The translations under genes were made by a program, and so were the position numbers. Positions 42,901-50,036 of a DNA stretch of 64,000 nt are shown piece after piece (position 1 is the first letter of the stretch; each line of letters begins with the position of its first letter). Source of the DNA: JALZVT01 sp039029135 (GTDB lineage Bacteria > Pseudomonadota > Gammaproteobacteria > Pseudomonadales > Azotimanducaceae); contig JBCCGT010000001.1 of the NCBI GenBank assembly GCA_039029135.1, positions 372,001-436,000 on the forward strand, given 5' to 3'. The notes below the pieces were generated by a model. It made no database searches and was not told the origin of the DNA. It saw only the letters and a program-made list of their open reading frames with translations.

Positions 42901-45721
42901 GCCGGTCACCATCCTCGAGGTCGCCCGTGACAAAACTGACCAGGCGCGTCTCCGCGAGCACCAGCGGATTGCCGGCTTGGTCAACCAGGTCCTCGGCGAG
43001 GCTCACCGTATAGGCCGTTTCCGCTGCAAGCAGGTCGCTCGGTCTAAACACCAGCACCTGATTGCCATTCGTCAGGGACGCAGATCCGGGCACAGCGACG
43101 CCCGAGCTGTCCGTGACGGCGACGGCGGACTGCAGCGCATTGGAGTAGATGGGCTCATCGAACGCCAGCCAAATGCGAGCGTTGAGTGCCACCGCGGTGG
43201 ATTCGTCTCGCGGCAGCACGCTGATCAGGGTCGGCGCCTCTACATCAGACTCAAAGCTGACCCGAGCACTTTGAGAAAGCGAGCTGAAGAGCCGATTCCC
43301 CTGCGCATCCCGAACCGAGGAGTCGACGATTCTGATGGACTCTCCGACCGGCAGTTCGCGTTCCGGCACGATGCTCAGGACGCGCCCCGAAGGATCGAGC
43401 TGACTCGTCGCGACGATCGAGAGAGCCCCTGACGACTGCAGCGGGAAGATATTCACACTGGCGGGATCCATACGCTCGCTGAACACCGCCTGGATGACCG
43501 CGTTAACCGGTATGGTCGCGCCGCTCGGGACGCTGACGGCCAGTATTCGCGGCCGTTCCTCGTCCAGTTCGGCGCCTGTCGTGAACGTGCTTGTCACCGC
43601 GCCTGCAAGCGCGTTTCCTGCCTCGTCGGTCACTCCCTCAACGACCAGCGTATGCGGCGTGTTCGGGCGCAAGTTTAGCTGCGGTGTCAGCGTGACCGAC
43701 AGTGCATCCGGCGACAGCTTCGCGGTCAGCGGCAGCGTGCCATCCACGTCCGTGCTGAGCGAGGCCATCATGCTGCCCGGTAGCGCAACGGGTTCGGAAA
43801 ACCGCAGGATGACGCGAGCGTTGAGCGACACGTCCGCAGCGAGATCCGCCGGGTAAACCCGATCCAGCATCGGCGGCACGACGTCGGCCATCGCATCGTA
43901 GGTTACCGACACGGTGCGCTCGACTGATAGGCCGGCGCCGTTGATCGCGAGGACGCGAACGGTGTTTGCACCCGGCTCCAGCGTCAGCATCGTCGAAAAG
44001 CTGCCGGTACCGTCGCCAGGCAGCTCCAGCGCATCGCCGTTGAGCGTCAGGGACGTCACGCCAGACTCGAGATCGGCCACCGTGCCGCCCACCGACACCG
44101 TTGCGTCCGTGACGACCGCGCCGTCTGCAGGCGTCGAGATTTCGAGTTCGGGCGGCGTGGTGTCAAGAACGATCGCGTAGGTACCGTTCACCTCGTTGCC
44201 CGCCGCGTCCCTAGCGGATAGCTCGATCAGGTTTTCTCCGGCCTCAAGGTCGACGCTCTTGGTGCCGACGACGGACGCGCCTGTCGCTTCGAAAACCTCG
44301 CCAGCGATGGAAAACCGGTTGATCCCCGAGCCCGCATCGGTAAACCGAACCTGCAATTCAATCGACGGCGTGGAAACGAAGGCATCCGCGCCGGGCGCGA
44401 GGACCTCGATCTGGGGCGAGATCGTATCCAGGACAACCGAGACTGTGGCGCGGGTCTCGTTGCCTGCCCGGTCTCTCGCCACGACGACTAGCTCATTGGC
44501 GCCTTCCGCGAGCGCGACCAACAGCGAGAAGCCGCCATCGACCAATTCCGCGCTCGCGCCGTTAACGGTGACGCGTGACACGCCGGTGCCCTCGTCCGTC
44601 GCCGTACCCGAGACGCGAACGGACCCCGTGTTCAGCACGCCCCCAACTAACGGTTCCGTGATAACAAGCACGGGCGGCGTTGTGTCTCTCGTGCCACCGC
44701 CGCCGGGGTTCAGCAAATCGAGAAACAGGTCGAACGCATCGTCGGTACAAGCAAGCTGCACCGGCAGAGGCGGCAGCCCCGCATCCGTCGAGGCGATGCA
44801 GTTTCGCACCGCGATGCGCAGGCTCATGTAGCCTGCGCGCACGGTTAGCGAATACAGGTTCTCGCGGCGCAGCAGACGACGATAGGCCGCGAAGACGCCC
44901 TCGCCGTCGACCTCTAGGCAGTTCGGTAGCGCCCGACCGGCGGCCTCCGCCTCGATGCGGGCGGCCGCGCAGGCGTTGACCGTCATGTTGAGCGCGGCGA
45001 GTTCCTGTTCGTACACCGGCACGAACAAGTCCCCGTCTACCACGACGGGGATGACGACCGATGCCGCGTTGCCGGCCGCATCCCACGCGGTAACCTCCAC
45101 GCGGCCAGGTCCGCTGCGTCTAAAGTCGATCGTCGCCGCGAATCCACCGTTGGCCAGGCGCGAAGCGACGACGCCGTTGATCGATACACGAGTAACCAGC
45201 GACTGCGCATCGCTGACCCGCCCGCTGACCAGCGCACCACTCAGTGCGACGAGGTCGCCGTCGACGGGAGACTCCATAACAAGCGCGGGCGGAGCTACAT
45301 CCGCAGGTGCGTCGGGATCGAGAACGGAGACGAATTCATCAAAGCGCTCGCCAATGCAGGAAAGCTGGCGCTCGAGCGGCGGGCGCTCGGCGCCCTTGCG
45401 GTTACGGCACGCGAGCGCGTTCTTACTCAGGGCGTTGTAGGCAGCCCTGACGCCTCGATTGAAGAGATCGAGGTCGATCAAAATCTTGCGATAGAGGCTA
45501 AACAGGCTGCGACCGTTCTCGTTGACATAGCAGCGCAGCTTGGACGACTGACCGCCGTCGCGTTCGATGATCGCTTTGGCGATCGTACATTCGCCGATCT
45601 GCGACTCGAGTACTGCCAACTGGTCCCGGGCGACGCTGAGTGCGCCCTCCGTCGACCAAGCTGGCGCCGCCCCCAGAAACAACGCCCACAAAAACGCCAG
45701 ACGCAGCGCTGCCTTGTTCAT
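33995..45721 (-). CDS. Giant secreted repeat protein (about 3,908 aa) with Ig-like and Big_5-type domains
   Basis: The single frame from ATG 45721 (ribosome site GGAGCGG) to TAG 33995 has no interruption over 11.7 kb. Residues 1-23 are a Sec signal peptide (LAFLWALFLGAAPAWS). Residues 33-135 and 238-338 are two copies of a four-cysteine domain. Residues 145-230 and 345-610 hold one and then three Ig-like (Big) domains with N-E/T-V..A.D.AGN motifs. From about 612 to the end there are about 31 repeats of roughly 105 residues with the opener D..PP.L....P..G...V..N..I...FSE.. and a late ...DLAGN...... strand, i.e. the bacterial Ig-like Big_5 (SbsA-like) type. All cysteines I see are in the two N-terminal domains. 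There is no C-terminal anchor, PEP-CTERM or LPxTG. It is probably a surface or matrix fibre or adhesin; the export route after Sec is unclear. Confidence 0.9.
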   Translation of the reverse strand: MNKAALRLAFLWALFLGAAPAWSTEGALSVARDQLAVLESQIGECTIAKAIIERDGGQSSKLRCYVNENGRSLFSLYRKILIDLDLFNRGVRAAYNALSKNALACRNRKGAERPPLERQLSCIGERFDEFVSVLDPDAPADVAPPALVMESPVDGDLVALSGALVSGRVSDAQSLVTRVSINGVVASRLANGGFAATIDFRRSGPGRVEVTAWDAAGNAASVVIPVVVDGDLFVPVYEQELAALNMTVNACAAARIEAEAAGRALPNCLEVDGEGVFAAYRRLLRRENLYSLTVRAGYMSLRIAVRNCIASTDAGLPPLPVQLACTDDAFDLFLDLLNPGGGGTRDTTPPVLVITEPLVGGVLNTGSVRVSGTATDEGTGVSRVTVNGASAELVDGGFSLLVALAEGANELVVVARDRAGNETRATVSVVLDTISPQIEVLAPGADAFVSTPSIELQVRFTDAGSGINRFSIAGEVFEATGASVVGTKSVDLEAGENLIELSARDAAGNEVNGTYAIVLDTTPPELEISTPADGAVVTDATVSVGGTVADLESGVTSLTLNGDALELPGDGTGSFSTMLTLEPGANTVRVLAINGAGLSVERTVSVTYDAMADVVPPMLDRVYPADLAADVSLNARVILRFSEPVALPGSMMASLSTDVDGTLPLTAKLSPDALSVTLTPQLNLRPNTPHTLVVEGVTDEAGNALAGAVTSTFTTGAELDEERPRILAVSVPSGATIPVNAVIQAVFSERMDPASVNIFPLQSSGALSIVATSQLDPSGRVLSIVPERELPVGESIRIVDSSVRDAQGNRLFSSLSQSARVSFESDVEAPTLISVLPRDESTAVALNARIWLAFDEPIYSNALQSAVAVTDSSGVAVPGSASLTNGNQVLVFRPSDLLAAETAYTVSLAEDLVDQAGNPLVLAETRLVSFVTGDLEDGDRPAVPVLSLPLTREENPIAVPNDAVLRVDFGETLAPLPDMLSSLTVEGATVPASFTAQGGALTLVPEQPLAPGSRYRWLTQGTLTDVAGNTNFVSRVAYFVVGDYPEIPSAGVDLAGRTEVPTNARIEVAFDAALDLTSVAMARIEVSSNGELLDHSVFSVTSDGVFVLRLAVGNLPETATIRVAIDGLRDLSGRPVPAIDTSFSTGTERDIARPQLVSAQPEPDATDVAPGTPLVFTFDEPLRQDVGGLSSNHVALVRQSGSRVELIELPARFEIDGSTLTVTTSDPLPSAATIDVRINAITDLSGIRVFYQQRFSTAANPDLPIARLVEVLPAGGRLNSAEREIVLRFSAPIDPQTVNRDAIGVFVDGRALPFTSFSRANFNRDLLISGISSAGGDTLQIDLSNIRDLSGSGVDVAVVSFDLVDDSESARVLAVRPARGAREVSPTTSIDLYLGQQVNLETIDDSAYVSEDGVLVGGAWETNDAGLLRFTAERPFAPSSRVEVFLEPGIESLSGEAVGVYRSSFNVAAPADGLFVQAFSPSSALAIPTDTEFEVLFSERLDPASVTADTVRLEALATDGPRAAVPVSITLHDDGRRISISTANGLEADRFHSLTISRVRALDSDREASFQRLYDTGDSSVDERPPVIASILDGETPAPVNAIFSIQLDEPISEPSLFASRLADANGDDVPFSLSFDANSKRATIAPRMYLAPDSRYTLEFQGVRDRSGNETPYARSFQTSAALDLVDPTLVARSPVGEGAAASSVIEWTFSEPVSAVSDNAVRVSDRNGEIEGTATIDGRRGAFVPDRPLPAGRDVSVTLWVVDSANNTEFVSFSFEVGFAEDLASPQLVETSPRSEDLRVPVNGEFLAQYSEPLSAIALGGVRLLAGGEDVPAFVHLTDRNRRVVVRSRALLERGERYAVSLSGLTDVAGNLAAHSEFEFVVGDEFDTSDPEVRLSQPSDGADKVSPLTRLGVVFDGPLALPRFAEYTLSSRARAQTLAPAPGSDVDRILFALDEPLEPLTFYTLRWNGVRDLAGNIDSDRFEFVTGTASTDVTPGQARFAPAEVDAVASNTELSIEFDRPIDALGLDAAQVVLLADGVPVAVDYQLIEGGTRLVFEAELEGDRNYSVSVGGLSAADGTALDTLSYAFRTTADVDQSAPELVSFSVSEGESGVPLNATLRAVFSEPIRVVPGRFNRRVELEIVDTPFPFESIAVRTSIEGATLSVTPVDPLPGGARLRLSLGAVEDLSGNERSFLPSVTFTTALGSDETPPELLAVYPEDGNVGPDGRVLLQFSENPRAQTLTSTSIVALSGSEQQFVSISRIPESRQVELRISRSSATADEPVELVLTDGITDLAGNALVPQVLNLSFVDLPSGVRFDRSRPSDAVLPAGGRPTLTAIYSEPLSSESLDGVVATIDGVVAEGDAMLVGEGRAVAWRPSLPLPPNADVELYLRGLSATDGELADDRTLFYRTDGDEDSAAPELLSDSLVAFELPTNVMLDFLFDRPLASVDPTIVLRLADSGLPVAIRAQYLDDNRRLRVTPSETLAANTRYSLAIVGLEGANGSPVAGLFRSFRTLDGPDGVAPALVRAAPHASSEKVPMNAGIFLSFSEAVNPAQLSQATLQLLDPTGVEVPYSLWIESANQIVRLVPDELLQLGAEYTLSAAQVADLAGNAVGVDLRFTVSGDVDTLRPVAVLQTPTGSGVATNAPIVARFDEAVVLTSLPSSTNLRDDTQGRIPGALFQNDESTAVTFLPSQNLAIGRGHSVSLTVRDLAGNSQSTFYSFSTGFDVDQAPPRLVAASPDTTESAPRNVTLLLSFDEAVAPDSVRNLVAFSGSDSVRLVPRFANDGRLLILSPNLVLAGGADWQVDLSGITDVAGNPVDAAGSLRWSTDSRFDFVTAALVETSLDGGSTLQPRNARVTVRFAEPMSAATFDGLGVVDQRTGVRVPGTVSYGDTTSVLVWTPVELLDADSQYMLSVDELADRGGNLRRYFTRRNFATSSEVDETLPLLLTTSVASAADLPANLLANLRFSEAVSRTSLQAVAIFANGVEVDANLQLSSDGQFLTVTPVAGFSVGVAYSIRLDGLQDLAGNRLAAAPLEFAIAADADEDRSSPRIASSLPVDDAVAVATDRPINLVFDELIDTSRVTSDSASLRVPSAANAYVPIDIQAAGRSMNITPLVDLPGDAVVQLSAQVYDLAGNRNSNVRLRFETGSAVDIEPPALLAIAPEQGSVVPSTAFEIGLLYSEPLNPSTLTRESVSVFVDGELRTTNPRVSTDGLSFRLTGRGSSARSSVVELRIDDTLTDLSGNTASPLSLRFTTQPQGSSSTVRLIRQIPGLFGTLGEGQRFTLLMSGALDLATVAAGIYVSVDGALAEGDLLLRAGGTAIEFVPAESFAPGALIELFLTPGVLDARGRPVQSYTGRARVAGTIDEEFRLIATSTLSEVPTNAVIDLGFNAPVDPDSISDVTVKFEDTGGAVVAASRSLSSDGMRIRLMPIGDLQADTSYTIDVNGLSARDGRSVRRARRDIRTTAGRDDAAPEILLPVFAGGALPSNMEVVVEATEAISLLTLGGTTIELLTDQGESVPVAVERIARDPYALSIKSQVLLADGGKYSLRITGVEDFAGNAAESVSIDFVTSNKVDVASPTLVSRLPDVSGVVPTNALVQLQFSETLAGEELINSAISLREGFFSSGPLVSGASVYDPITRVYTFTPDQPLDTETTYRLAFGSGDITDLAGNRLSTSGFTFRTGTAPDDEPPRLLNSEPRAGALLPINATTFVLRFDQALSEFTDSSVSLLANSIPVPISVRHLRNPGELEVMALELLPPDALTELFVGQPIDTTGNVAPPLTLTYQTAAGVDLRGPSLLASSPVDDAVDVPIDATIRLQFDEEMSIPSLQSSLSLRDRVDFETVDLVVRAGDAPGLVLVQPQANLRSSTLYDLRASGFSIRDLANNAADESIFVRFETR
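33998..43890 (-). repeat. Array of about 31 Big_5-type Ig-like domains inside the giant protein
   Basis: Each unit is about 105 residues (315 bases) and has three recurring marks: an opener of D-x-x-x-P-x-L with small variations, a FSEPL/FDEPI-like strand about 30 residues in, and a DLAGN or DLSGN strand near the end. Units are diverged from one another at DNA level, so this is an old expansion, not recent tandem copying. Confidence 0.8.
44708..45625 (-). repeat. Duplicated four-cysteine N-terminal domain of the giant protein
   Basis: Two copies of a roughly 103-residue helical domain (residues 33-135, bases 45317-45625; residues 238-338, bases 44708-45010) are separated by one Ig-like domain. 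Cysteines are at 45, 64, 105, 122 and 251, 268, 308, 325, so spacings are 19/41/17 and 17/40/17. Shared anchors include YRKILIDLDLFNRGVRAAY versus YRRLLRRENLYSLTVRAGY. I do not recognise the domain. Confidence 0.75.
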
Positions 45722-46065
45722 GTCCGCTCCATGGATAATGCAGATTTGAAACGTGTCCGCATCCCGCCAAATCGGCCGCGCCTGCGGCGTGGTGTTGATC
45801 GGGAAACGTCGATCTATCGTCGACTGTCAGATCAGACTAGATAAGCGTGCACGGCAAGACAAGACGCACTAAAAAGACCTTACAAACTAACTGACGCCGG
45901 ATCCGAGCTTGCAAATAGCGCCAGCAATATCACCGCAATATCACGGTGAGATTATCGACTCGACCCGACGTCCACAGAATCGGATCGATCGATGCCGAGC
46001 GAGAAAAAGTCGTCTCTTGCGGTCGAACAGCGGCCGGGGTGAGAGAAACGGGGTGCTCGATGCAG
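45722..46065. other. Intergenic region upstream of the giant gene
   Basis: 344 bases between the amine-dehydrogenase operon tail and the start of the giant gene, both on the minus strand. No gene, RNA or clear promoter was recognised; short overlapping open frames here have no supporting signal. Confidence 0.35.
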
Positions 46066-46509
46066 CTACTTCACACGGGCTTTCTCGCCTATGGATCGCA
46101 GCAGCCGCGCGCGCCGTTCGACGACATCTTCGGCGGGCGTCGCGCGCAGTCGGGTCACCTCAGCCTCGCTGTACGGCTCGAAGTCGGCAGGCATCTCGCC
46201 TGCGCTGATCGTGGGCAGCATCCAGTTCAGCAATTCCGCCAGCCGCGCATCGGAAATCGCCGCGTTGGCCGAACCGGGCACCTGAACGAGAAACTCTCGC
46301 CCGCCCGGCACCTTGAGAAAGTGACCCACGAATCCCTGCATGCGCGGCACGTCCGCGAGGCCGTGACCCAGCGCGCCGTGACAGCCCTGACAGTTGAGCA
46401 TGTAGTCGGTCCGGGCACGCGCCTCGTTGCTGACCCCGGGCAATTCCGCCGCGGCCGCGCCGGCCGCGAGCAGCATGCCGAACAGCGCAACGCCGGCACG
46501 GCTAGCCAT
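46066..46509 (-). CDS. Monoheme c-type cytochrome, last gene of the amine dehydrogenase operon
   Basis: A 147-residue protein from ATG 46509, overlapping the mauD stop by 8 bases. Residues 1-22 are a signal peptide (GVALFGMLLAAGAAAA). The heme-binding C-x-x-C-H is NCQGCHGALGHG at about 38-42, and a methionine ligand may be in NWMLPTIS. In the periplasm it could accept electrons from the amine dehydrogenase in place of amicyanin. It is the last gene before a long spacer. Confidence 0.88.
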   Translation of the reverse strand: MASRAGVALFGMLLAAGAAAAELPGVSNEARARTDYMLNCQGCHGALGHGLADVPRMQGFVGHFLKVPGGREFLVQVPGSANAAISDARLAELLNWMLPTISAGEMPADFEPYSEAEVTRLRATPAEDVVERRARLLRSIGEKARVK

Positions 46510-47098
46510 CGCCGTTACCCAGATATTCCTGCAGCGAAGCGACGCCCAGTCGATCGACCTCGAACAGGCTCTCCAGATGCTCGCGAGAGTTGACGATACC
46601 CAGCGACGCAATCGTGCCGGCCGGTCGAATGAGTACCGCATAGGGCAGCTTGCTGACGCCGTAGGTCTTGCCAAGCGGCTCTGAGAGCAGGTAGGTGAAG
46701 CGAGTCAGCTCGTTTTTCGCGACGTAGGCACGATGGTCGTCGAGCGTCTCGCCATCGCTGGCCAGTATCACCTCGACGTCCTCATGCTGCGCCGCGAGAG
46801 AGCGCACAACCGGCAACAGCGAGCTACAGATCGGACAGTCCGGCGCGAGGAAGAACAGCAGCGTTCCCCGCCCGGTGGTGCTTGGACCGCCGACCGTGTG
46901 CGGCACCTCGTCCAGATCTAGCGCGGCAACCGACGGCGCGGGATCGTCCTGTTTGAGCTGCGCGTTGAGCATCAGCGCGCCGGCGGGGGCGATGCGCTCG
47001 TGGAGCACCCCGATCTGCCGGGCCAGCGCGTAGACGACGATCGTCAAGCCAATCACCAGCAGCCACAGGACCACATTAGCCACGACCAGCCAGGTCAT
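46502..47098 (-). CDS. mauD: Methylamine utilisation protein MauD (thioredoxin-like)
   Basis: A 198-residue protein with an N-terminal membrane anchor (residues 3-24) and a periplasmic thioredoxin-like domain. The active-site pair is in FFLAPDCPICSSLLPVV (C-x-x-C). MauD is needed to form the many disulfides of the amine-dehydrogenase light chain. The ATG overlaps the mauE stop as ATGA, so expression is coupled. Confidence 0.93.
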   Translation of the reverse strand: MTWLVVANVVLWLLVIGLTIVVYALARQIGVLHERIAPAGALMLNAQLKQDDPAPSVAALDLDEVPHTVGGPSTTGRGTLLFFLAPDCPICSSLLPVVRSLAAQHEDVEVILASDGETLDDHRAYVAKNELTRFTYLLSEPLGKTYGVSKLPYAVLIRPAGTIASLGIVNSREHLESLFEVDRLGVASLQEYLGNGDG

Positions 47099-47619
47099 CG
47101 CACCGCCGCCTGCCCGCCCTGCGCGAGTTCATGCAGCGTCAGATACATCAGCGCGCAGACGCCGCCGGCGAGCAGTCCTGTGACAGCCGAACCCAGCGAC
47201 GCCGGGCCGGCGCCGAGGGCGATCAGCGCAAGGCCCACCAGAACGAGATTGCGCGCGACCAGCGCGCTAGACACCGGCATAGGCGTCCCGCCGCAACCAC
47301 AGTCGATGTCGACGCGGCCCCGTCCGACGTTGATGCCCATGGCGAGCGCATAAAGCAGCAACAGCGCGGCCGCCAGGGGCAGTCCGACCAATGGCGCCAG
47401 GATCAGGCCCGACAGCAAGACGGCCTCAGCCGCTGTGAGTAGCAGTGCAGCGAAAAACACGAGACCGAGCGGCAACACCTCGAAGCGCTGCAGCTGCGCG
47501 CGAAAGCGCGCGGGCTCGCGCAGTTTGTGCAGCAGGCCCTGGCCGAAAATCACGACGAGCAGCGCGCGCACCGCGACGCCGAAGACCGCGACCAGTTCCT
47601 GAACGATTTCCGGACTCAT
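47095..47619 (-). CDS. mauE: Methylamine utilisation protein MauE (DoxX-like membrane protein)
   Basis: A 174-residue membrane protein with about four hydrophobic segments (for example LVFFAALLLTAAEAVLLSGL). A conserved DIDCGCGG motif between segments is typical of MauE. It works with MauD in folding or disulfide formation of the light chain. Start and stop overlap both neighbours by four bases (ATGA), so the order cytochrome-mauE-mauD is one tightly coupled unit. Confidence 0.92.
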   Translation of the reverse strand: MSPEIVQELVAVFGVAVRALLVVIFGQGLLHKLREPARFRAQLQRFEVLPLGLVFFAALLLTAAEAVLLSGLILAPLVGLPLAAALLLLYALAMGINVGRGRVDIDCGCGGTPMPVSSALVARNLVLVGLALIALGAGPASLGSAVTGLLAGGVCALMYLTLHELAQGGQAAVR

Positions 47620-48041
47620 GGCCGCAGCGACGCGCCGGGGCTGGTACCAATGCGCTCGAGCCGTTCCGCGACCTCTGTAGCGTCGAAGGCACCGGCCTCG
47701 CTGCCGGCGAACTCGGTAAGCACGAAGTTGAGCAGCTGCGCCATCGCCGTCTCGTCGAGCTGCCCGCGCATGGGCGGCATGGCGCCAGCGTAGGAGATAC
47801 CGTCGACCTCGATGGGACCAAACAGTCCGTTCGCCAGCACGCCGACCAGATAGTCTCTACCCGCGGGCGTCGTCGCATAGCCACCGAGCTCGGCGCCTAG
47901 CGGCGGGAACGCGTGGGGCACGCCCTGACCGGCATCCAGGTGGCAAATACCGCAGACCCGTTGGTAGGCCTCGGCGGGGGTTTCTTTCGCAGCAACCGGC
48001 AAAGCCAGCAGCAACGCGACCGCAATTGCTCCCGATCTCAC
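47616..48041 (-). CDS. Monoheme c-type cytochrome between light chain and mauE
   Basis: A 141-residue protein from GTG 48041, overlapping the light-chain TGA by four bases. It has a signal peptide (AIAVALLLALPVAA) and one heme site, VCGICHLDAGQGV. Its position inside the operon suggests that it takes electrons from the quinone cofactor. It is too short, and has too few heme motifs, to be the diheme MauG. Confidence 0.87.
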   Translation of the reverse strand: MRSGAIAVALLLALPVAAKETPAEAYQRVCGICHLDAGQGVPHAFPPLGAELGGYATTPAGRDYLVGVLANGLFGPIEVDGISYAGAMPPMRGQLDETAMAQLLNFVLTEFAGSEAGAFDATEVAERLERIGTSPGASLRP

Positions 48042-48586
48042 TCGGTCGCCACGCCCAGTATCACGGCCGTCGAGCAGTTATAGACGTTGTTCGATGTGCC
48101 GATACACCAGTTGATATCGTTGTTCGCCTGGGGTCGATAGACCGGGCGGTCGCCTTCGTTGCGATTGCAGAAGCAGCGCCCACAGTCGCCCTTACCGCAA
48201 CAATCGTTGTAGGAAATGATGTAGTTGCGACCATCTGCCGGGTTGCGGCAGGTGCCGATCCAGGTAATCGGCGACATCTCGGTGCCGGGCGGACAGGAAT
48301 TCTGGGTACCGCCGCAGCAGCTGCACAGAAAGCCATCGATCGCACAGTAGCGCCAGTAATCACACTGCGACGGATCACCCGGATCCTGAGGATTGCCGGT
48401 GCTCTGCGCCGGCACGCTGGGGCCTTCGGGCGCGGGCGCTGCACGTGCGACGGGCAGCAGGGGCAGCGCCGCTGTGCCGACCAGCGTAGCGCCCAGGCGG
48501 CCGAAGAATCCGCGCCGCGATGTGCCCTGCGCAACCTTACGCGCGGAGGACTGGGTCAGGTTATCGAGTCTATCGAACCAGGACAT
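48038..48586 (-). CDS. mauA: Amine dehydrogenase light chain (TTQ-containing small subunit)
   Basis: A 182-residue precursor from ATG 48586 after GGGGGCGAG. Residues 22-50 are a twin-arginine-type signal, SRRGFFGRLG then a hydrophobic stretch ending near VARAA. The mature part has the many cysteines of the family: CDYWRYC, CSCCGG, NDCCGKGDCGRCFC. The two tryptophans that form tryptophan tryptophylquinone in the Paracoccus subunit (W57, W108) correspond to W109 in SPITWIG and W160 in NDINWCIG; D128 fits the catalytic aspartate. It could be methylamine (MauA) or aralkylamine (AauA) dehydrogenase; the two cannot be separated from this sequence alone. Confidence 0.95.
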   Translation of the reverse strand: MSWFDRLDNLTQSSARKVAQGTSRRGFFGRLGATLVGTAALPLLPVARAAPAPEGPSVPAQSTGNPQDPGDPSQCDYWRYCAIDGFLCSCCGGTQNSCPPGTEMSPITWIGTCRNPADGRNYIISYNDCCGKGDCGRCFCNRNEGDRPVYRPQANNDINWCIGTSNNVYNCSTAVILGVATE

Positions 48587-48670
48587 GCTTGCTCGCCCCC
48601 CGCAATTCGTCAGTTCGCTGCTCGGCGGCAGCACACTTGTGCCTTCTGCTGTTCTGCTTCATCGCCGCGC

Positions 48671-49834
48671 CTACTGCAATCGATGCACAACGTAGGGCGT
48701 CGCCCCGAGTTGATTCACCGTATGCTGAAAATCCCCGTTGAGCCCGTCATAGACGTCCAGGCCGCCTTCGATGTTGACCACCAACAGCTTGGGCTCGGGC
48801 TCGTTCGTCACGTCGATGGACAGCGCCATGGTCTTCAGCTCGATCCGCTGCAGACGCTTCTTGCGGCGCGTATCGAACAGCCACACTTCCGTGGCCGGAT
48901 CTTTGTGGCTGCCGTCATAGCCATTCGGCGTCATGCCGACCCAGAGGCGGTTCTTTGATCCCCCGGCGGTCCAATGCCAGCCAGCTGGGCGCCAGTTGGC
49001 TGCGCGCTCATCCGCGGTCGTTGCCGGCCAGGCCTTCTCTGGGCGTGGACCGCGTCGCCCGGCGCTGATCGGTTGAATGTCGCCGAGATAGCTGACGAAG
49101 TGCCACTTGTCGCCGACCTTGGCAGACTTTTCGGACAGCGGGTTGTTGTCGATGTCGATGAACGCATCGCTGCGCTGCCGCGCCACCTCGGCGCCGTCGT
49201 CGTTCAGGGACACACTGAGCAGCGCGCCGTCGCCACAGAGCATGAAGAAGTCATGTTTCCGCGTCGGATAGACCAAAGAACAGCCGGGCGTCGATATCTC
49301 GCCAACGAAAGAGCGGCTGTCGAGATCCACCACGCTGACCGAGGTGCCGGGATTCATGTTGAAGGACAGCAGGAACTTGCCACTCGCCGTGATCGCGAGT
49401 GCCGGCTTCATCGCCACGATCGCGGCCCGCTTCTTGGGGATCTCGATCTCTATGGTCCGCTGCAGATTGACCATGTCGTAGATGGTGATGAGATCGGAGC
49501 GATCGCCGCGCGTGCCGCGGCTGTAGTAGGTTTCGGCGAGGTATATCTCCGAGCGTGCCTTCGACCAGGTAGCCGAGGCAAAGTGACTGGCGCTGACCAG
49601 TCCGAGCATCTCCTGGGTCGCCGTATCGATCACGTAGTAGGCCGCATCGACCAGCGCGTTAAAGGAAAAGTCGTGTATGAGCGCGACGCTGTCTGCGTAG
49701 GGCACGTCGAGCGATTCCACGGCGGGAACCGGCTCGGCCGGCAGCGGCTCGGGAAAATCCTGCGCCGTGGCGGCGTGCCCCACCAGCAGCGCAAGTGCCG
49801 CCCCTACGCCGAGCCAAAAGCGTGTCTCAACCAT
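48671..49834 (-). CDS. mauB: Amine dehydrogenase heavy chain (MauB/AauB-like)
   Basis: A 387-residue periplasmic protein with a signal peptide (residues 5-24). It is the beta-propeller subunit that holds the quinone light chain; strands such as SRSFVGEISTPGCSLVYPTRKHDFFMLCGDG and DIDNNPLSEKSAKVGDKW are close to known heavy chains, as is ATEVWLFDTRRKKRLQRIELKT. Length matches the family. It is the first gene of the operon and divergent from a TetR gene. Confidence 0.94.
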   Translation of the reverse strand: MVETRFWLGVGAALALLVGHAATAQDFPEPLPAEPVPAVESLDVPYADSVALIHDFSFNALVDAAYYVIDTATQEMLGLVSASHFASATWSKARSEIYLAETYYSRGTRGDRSDLITIYDMVNLQRTIEIEIPKKRAAIVAMKPALAITASGKFLLSFNMNPGTSVSVVDLDSRSFVGEISTPGCSLVYPTRKHDFFMLCGDGALLSVSLNDDGAEVARQRSDAFIDIDNNPLSEKSAKVGDKWHFVSYLGDIQPISAGRRGPRPEKAWPATTADERAANWRPAGWHWTAGGSKNRLWVGMTPNGYDGSHKDPATEVWLFDTRRKKRLQRIELKTMALSIDVTNEPEPKLLVVNIEGGLDVYDGLNGDFQHTVNQLGATPYVVHRLQ

Positions 49835-49925
49835 CGTTCGATCCCCCGAATCGGCCTGGGTCTAACCACTCGCTGTTAGACCGCAGTCTGAATCATCGTT
49901 GACGTATCGTCATCAAATAGTACAG

Positions 49926-49955
49926 TTGACCTAGTTTCTGGTACAAGTGTACTAA
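49926..49955 (+). promoter_or_regulatory. Promoter with overlapping palindrome upstream of the TetR gene
   Basis: TTGACC at 49926-49931 and TACTAA at 49950-49955 form a sigma-70-like pair 18 bases apart, reading toward the TetR gene. The perfect palindrome GTACA-AG-TGTAC at 49941-49952 overlaps the -10. It lies between the divergent amine operon and the regulator, so it is a good operator candidate for both. Confidence 0.5.
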
Positions 49956-50036
49956 TTTCATTCGAGCCCGGCTGATTCCAGATCAAGATGGTGAGCGAGC
50001 CCCGCTCGCCACAGATCCGGTAACCGGCCGCCTCTG

